Assembly (NCBI GenBank): GCA_900321775.1
Contig: ONXE01000041.1
Location: forward strand, 1-12,363
Source of the DNA: an uncultured Bacteroidales bacterium
Lineage (GTDB): Bacteria > Bacteroidota > Bacteroidia > Bacteroidales > Paludibacteraceae
Direction: 5' to 3'
DNA: 12,363 nucleotides
Below, one piece after another: positions 9,531 through 12,363 of this stretch. The position numbers were made by a program, and so were the translations under genes. Below the pieces are notes generated by a model. The model was not told the DNA's origin. It saw only the letters and a program-made list of their open reading frames with translations, and made no database searches. Each line of letters opens with the position of its first letter. Position 1 is the first letter of the stretch.

Positions 9531-11564
9531 ATGAACAGAATAACATTCACCAAAACTATCATTGCAGCAATGATTATGATGATGACAGGATGCTCGGGAG
9601 CACGGCGCGAAACGAGTCCGATACTACAAGGCGTCAGTGAACCTACAGTCAAAAAGACCATCCTGGCGCTACAGGAAAAATATCCTGATTCCGACGCCGA
9701 CCGACTCCGGCGCGGCGTTGAACAGGCAGGCGCCCTCTGGCGGGCAGAAGATGGGTCGGAACAGGACTTTTCCGATTTCGTTCAGGAGCATTTCGCAGGC
9801 TCCGAGCAAGCCCGAACAGACCTCTTCCTGAGTCTCAGCCGGCTGATGGAGAACCTCAACGAGAGTTACGACCTCCTGACCGTCAACATCCTCAAACCCA
9901 CGCAACTCATGGGGCCTGACGAGCCCACAGACGTGGACTGGATAATGTCCGGATTCAACCCCGCAGCGCATCTCACCGACGACCTCTTCGCCAACAAAGT
10001 GGCCTTCATCACCATCCTCAACTTCCCGTTCTACACCCTCGAAGAGAAGAACAGCCTGGGAGTCGAATGGTCGCGCCTTGGGTGGGCGGAAGCACGTCTC
10101 GGCGATGTCTTCACCTCCCGCGTCCCTGCCGGCGTATTGGCCAACCTCTCGCAGGCCTATGCCGACGCCGAAAACTACATAGCCGACTACAACATCTGTA
10201 TGGATCGGCTCCGCACCGAAGACGGCCGGCAACTCTTCCCCGACAGCATGCTGCTGCTCAGCCACTGGAACCTGCGCGACGAAATCAAAGCGCATTATGG
10301 CGACAGCCTTCAGCCTAACCCCTGTCAGGAGATGATATACGACGTCATGCTCCGCATCGTCCGCCAGGAGATTCCCAAAGCGGTCATCAACAACCCTGAG
10401 GCGCTTTGGTATCCCGTCTCCAACCGCGTGGAAAACGCCTCCGACGAGCCCGAGACCGACCGACGTTATCAGATGATTTTGAACATCTTCCACGCCATGC
10501 AACAGCAGGACGAATACTGTCCGAACATGCCCACGGGCATCATCCGCAACTTCGAGGGCGACATCGAGATTCCCGCAGCCCAGGTGGACAGTCTCTTCCG
10601 ACAGTTGCTTGGTTCTGAGCAGGTCAAAACCGTTGCTGCCGAGATACGCAGCCGTTTGGGACGTGACCTGCGCCCGTACGACATCTGGTACGACGGGTTC
10701 AAAGCCCGCAGCGCGATCAACGAGAAACAGCTTGACCGCCAGACCGAGGCCCTCTATCCCAATGCCGAGGCTTACCGTCAGCGCATTCCTGACATGCTCC
10801 GCCAACTGGGCTTCGACAAAGCGTTGGCCCAAGACATCGCCTCGCATATAGTCGTCGAGGCGGCGCGCGGCTCGGGACACGCATGGCCCTGTGTGGGAAG
10901 AAACGAACCCGCACGTCTCCGCACCCGCATCCCTGCCTCGGGCATGAACTACAAAGGCTTCAATATCGCCGTCCACGAGATGGGACACAACGTCGAAGAG
11001 GTCACCAGCCTCTATTATATCGACCACTACATGCTCCGCGGCATTCCCAATACCGGCTTCACCGAGGCCAGCGCCTTCCTCTTCCAGCACCGCGACCTGC
11101 AACTGCTCGGCTACGGCAAGCAGACTCTGGACCGCGAAGCGGTACTCGACGCCTTCTGGGGCATGTACGAGATTATGGGCGTCAGTCTGGTGGACATGCG
11201 CATGTGGCAATGGCTTTATGCCCACCCTTGGGCAGGTGCGGAGCATCTCAGGGACGCCACACTGGCCATCGCCGCCGAGGTGTGGAACGACTACTTCGAG
11301 CCTGTCCTCGGCGAGCACGATTGCCCGTTACTGGCTATCTACTCACACATGGTCAACTCGCCCATGTATCTGCCCAATTATCCCATAGGACATATCGTGC
11401 AGTTCCAACTCGAGCAGTTCTTTGCCGACAAGACCGACCGTCAGTGGGCCGAACAATACCAGCGCTGCTACCGTCTGGGCCGACTCACGCCCGAAGAGTG
11501 GCTGCGACAGGCCACAGGAAGCACACTCTCCGTAGAACCGATTCTCAAGCAGGTAAGCAACTGA
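9531..11564 (+). CDS. HExxH zinc metallopeptidase-like lipoprotein, family uncertain
   Basis: The 677-residue product has a lipoprotein signal (MNRITFTKTIIAAMIMMMTG then Cys21), so it is exported and lipid-anchored. A zinc-peptidase motif HEMGH lies at 482-486 and a Glu in GFTEASAF at 512; the 26-residue step from the second His to this Glu resembles the M3 oligopeptidase arrangement (HExxH plus a downstream Glu), so it is probably a gluzincin. I do not recognise the rest as a named family, and M49 is unlikely because that family has HExxxH. The ORF extends upstream to an ATG at 9441, but the promoter boxes lie within that extension, and the ATG at 9531 begins the signal sequence. The stop is six bases from the YgjP-like ATG. 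The gene is visibly richer in G and C than the susC/susD region. Confidence 0.8.
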   Translation: MNRITFTKTIIAAMIMMMTGCSGARRETSPILQGVSEPTVKKTILALQEKYPDSDADRLRRGVEQAGALWRAEDGSEQDFSDFVQEHFAGSEQARTDLFLSLSRLMENLNESYDLLTVNILKPTQLMGPDEPTDVDWIMSGFNPAAHLTDDLFANKVAFITILNFPFYTLEEKNSLGVEWSRLGWAEARLGDVFTSRVPAGVLANLSQAYADAENYIADYNICMDRLRTEDGRQLFPDSMLLLSHWNLRDEIKAHYGDSLQPNPCQEMIYDVMLRIVRQEIPKAVINNPEALWYPVSNRVENASDEPETDRRYQMILNIFHAMQQQDEYCPNMPTGIIRNFEGDIEIPAAQVDSLFRQLLGSEQVKTVAAEIRSRLGRDLRPYDIWYDGFKARSAINEKQLDRQTEALYPNAEAYRQRIPDMLRQLGFDKALAQDIASHIVVEAARGSGHAWPCVGRNEPARLRTRIPASGMNYKGFNIAVHEMGHNVEEVTSLYYIDHYMLRGIPNTGFTEASAFLFQHRDLQLLGYGKQTLDREAVLDAFWGMYEIMGVSLVDMRMWQWLYAHPWAGAEHLRDATLAIAAEVWNDYFEPVLGEHDCPLLAIYSHMVNSPMYLPNYPIGHIVQFQLEQFFADKTDRQWAEQYQRCYRLGRLTPEEWLRQATGSTLSVEPILKQVSN

Positions 11565-11570
11565 TAACCA

Positions 11571-12257
11571 ATGCCTATACAAGTCACATACCGCCGCACG
11601 AGCAGGCTGTCTATGCGTATCACCAAGGATGGCGAAGTACATGTCTCCGTCCCTTGGGGCGTGCCCCGATTGGTGGTCGAGCGGTTCATCGACGACCACC
11701 GCGAGTGGATAGAACAGGCGCGTCTCAGGACCCTGCAACGCCAACAGCAACGTGACAGTTTTTACGCCCGACTGCCGCTCACTACCCGTGCGCAGAAACA
11801 GGAAGCGGCCCGGCGGCTCCTCAGCCTCGTAGAACCCATGATAGACCGTTACGCGCCTGTCATGGGTGTACGGCCGGAGGTCGTCACCTGCAAACCTCTC
11901 AAATCCAAGTGGGGACATTGTCTCGTCCGCACCCGCACCATCTGCCTCTCCACCTATCTCCTCCTTCTGCCCGAGTGGTGCATCGAACACGTTGTGGTCC
12001 ACGAGATGTGCCATCTGCTGCAGACCGGACACGGTCCTCGGTTCCATGCGCTCATGGACCGGGACACGGTCCTCGGTTCCATGCGCTCATGGACCGTTTC
12101 TATCCCAATTGGCGCGCCGCCAATAAGGAAACGACCCGTATCCTGCGCTCCTGAACCCCTCTCAGCGGCGCAAAATGCATTTTTTTACGATTTTTCTTGG
12201 TCGTTTCAAAACTTTTCATTAACTTTGCACCCGCAAAGGTGTGTGCTATATGAATAG
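11571..12257 (+). CDS. YgjP-like (M48-type/DUF45) metallopeptidase, C-terminus altered by a 35-base duplication
   Basis: This family has a small zinc metalloprotease fold (Pfam YgjP-like, formerly DUF45). The N-terminal part (RRTSRLSMRITKDGEVHVSVP) and the core SKWGHC fit. The zinc motif HEMCH is at residues 144-148, with GHGPRFH following (His154 likely the third ligand). All lie before the lesion. A perfect 35-base tandem duplication at 12027-12096 shifts frame after Arg164, so the present ORF encodes a 64-residue unrelated tail and ends at 12257. Removing one copy restores MDRFYPNWRAANKETTRIL and a stop at 12152-12154, giving 182 residues, the usual family ending. The gene follows the metallopeptidase lipoprotein by six bases. 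Whether the tailed protein folds, or the duplication is a sequencing or assembly error, cannot be told here. Confidence 0.85.
   Translation: MPIQVTYRRTSRLSMRITKDGEVHVSVPWGVPRLVVERFIDDHREWIEQARLRTLQRQQQRDSFYARLPLTTRAQKQEAARRLLSLVEPMIDRYAPVMGVRPEVVTCKPLKSKWGHCLVRTRTICLSTYLLLLPEWCIEHVVVHEMCHLLQTGHGPRFHALMDRDTVLGSMRSWTVSIPIGAPPIRKRPVSCAPEPLSAAQNAFFYDFSWSFQNFSLTLHPQRCVLYE
12027..12096 (+). repeat. Perfect tandem duplication of 35 bases within the YgjP-like gene
   Basis: Bases 12027-12061 and 12062-12096 are identical, starting GGACACGGTCCTCGG and ending ATGGACCG. Flanking bases differ (12026 against 12061, and 12062 against 12097), so the unit is exactly 35. In the parent frame it encodes GHGPRFHALMDR. 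As 35 is not a multiple of three, the second copy causes a frameshift. Confidence 0.97.
12177..12233 (+). promoter_or_regulatory. Promoter of aroC (57-base shared element)
   Basis: TTG at 12197-12199 and TAACTTTG at 12220-12227 are separated by 20 bases and followed by CACCCG. A T-rich upstream block (TTTTTTTACGATTTTT) precedes. The expected transcript start just after the -7 box leaves a leader of only about 16 bases. The element is near-identical to 7252-7308 on the other strand. The shifted YgjP-like frame is translated straight through it. Confidence 0.88.
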
Positions 12258-12363
12258 TTTAGGAGAGAAATATCGGTTTACGTCTTTTGGCGAGAGCCAC
12301 GGACCTGCCATTGGCGGCGTGATAGACGGCTGCCCGGCAGGCGTTCGGTTGGATATCGGGCGC
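12250..12363 (+). CDS. aroC: Chorismate synthase, N-terminal part (gene continues past window)
   Basis: Chorismate synthase makes chorismate from EPSP using reduced FMN, the last common step to aromatic amino acids. The 38 codons present encode MNSLGEKYRFTSFGESHGPA then IGGVIDGCPAGVRLDIGR; FGESHGPAIGGVIDGCP is the family signature. The start is set by this signature position, by an AAAGG at 12235-12239 ten bases upstream, and by the promoter. The start overlaps the last eight bases of the present YgjP-like ORF, which would end at 12154 without the duplication. The rest of the gene lies outside the window. Confidence 0.96.
   Translation, partial: MNSLGEKYRFTSFGESHGPAIGGVIDGCPAGVRLDIGR

Noticed and set aside
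9669..11318. Open frame of 549 codons on the minus strand opposite the metallopeptidase lipoprotein
   Set aside because: The plus-strand gene has a promoter, lipoprotein signal and zinc motif. The antisense frame lacks a promoter and any family motif; its length reflects codon bias.
11909..12154. Open frame of 81 codons inside the YgjP-like gene as a separate gene
   Set aside because: Its last part is the displaced true C-terminus of the YgjP-like protein, seen in another frame because of the 35-base duplication; the earlier part is shadow sequence.
12172..12183. Palindrome AAAATGCATTTT followed by a T run, considered as a terminator for the YgjP-like operon
   Set aside because: The stem is AT-rich and has no loop, so it would be a weak hairpin; the T run is better explained as the upstream block of the aroC promoter, which is shared with promoters lacking the palindrome.

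Overview
The window looks like a chromosomal segment from a member of the order Bacteroidales (phylum Bacteroidota). The evidence is a SusC/SusD outer-membrane pair, several lipoproteins with short lipoboxes, a methyltransferase with a PG_1098-type C-terminus, and promoters of the Bacteroidota form (-33 TTG, -7 TAnnTTTG). Genus cannot be fixed from this sequence. No rRNA, tRNA, CRISPR array, insertion sequence or phage gene was seen, and no gap between genes exceeds 300 bases.

Left part (1-5390, minus strand): an operon reads leftward as susC-like (5270-2019), susD-like (1981-146), then the first 33 codons of a third lipoprotein that runs off the window edge. Together these would make an outer-membrane importer with surface-exposed lipoprotein partners. 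No degradative enzyme or regulator lies in the window, so the substrate is unknown. Its promoter has a good -7 box but no -33 box at the usual spacing. A pair of 13-base direct repeats, 21 bases apart, occupies the -33 region instead, which suggests activator control.

Middle-left (5373-7308, minus strand): a small lipoprotein with a Gly-Arg-Asp repeat is joined by a one-base TGATG overlap to a SAM-dependent methyltransferase with a THUMP-like C-terminus. The methyltransferase gene carries three unrelated short tandem repeats, two of them with 7-base units that could shift frame if they slip.

Middle (7342-9444, minus strand): a voltage-sensor type potassium channel is followed 21 bases later by an exported arginine deiminase-family enzyme with every expected catalytic residue.

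Right part (9454-12363, plus strand): an HExxH metallopeptidase-like lipoprotein is followed six bases later by a YgjP/WP_1-type zinc metalloprotease gene, then by the start of aroC (chorismate synthase). The YgjP-like gene has a perfect 35-base tandem duplication that throws its last codons out of frame, so the present ORF runs through the aroC promoter and overlaps the aroC start.

The most striking pattern outside the genes is in the promoters. The 57 bases covering the aroC promoter and the 57 bases covering the lipoprotein-methyltransferase promoter are identical at 55 positions, in opposite orientations about 4.9 kb apart. The potassium-channel promoter aligns to the same 57-base frame without gaps, and the metallopeptidase promoter shares the same core spacing (CTTG, 20 bases, TAnnTTTG, 2 bases, CCCG).
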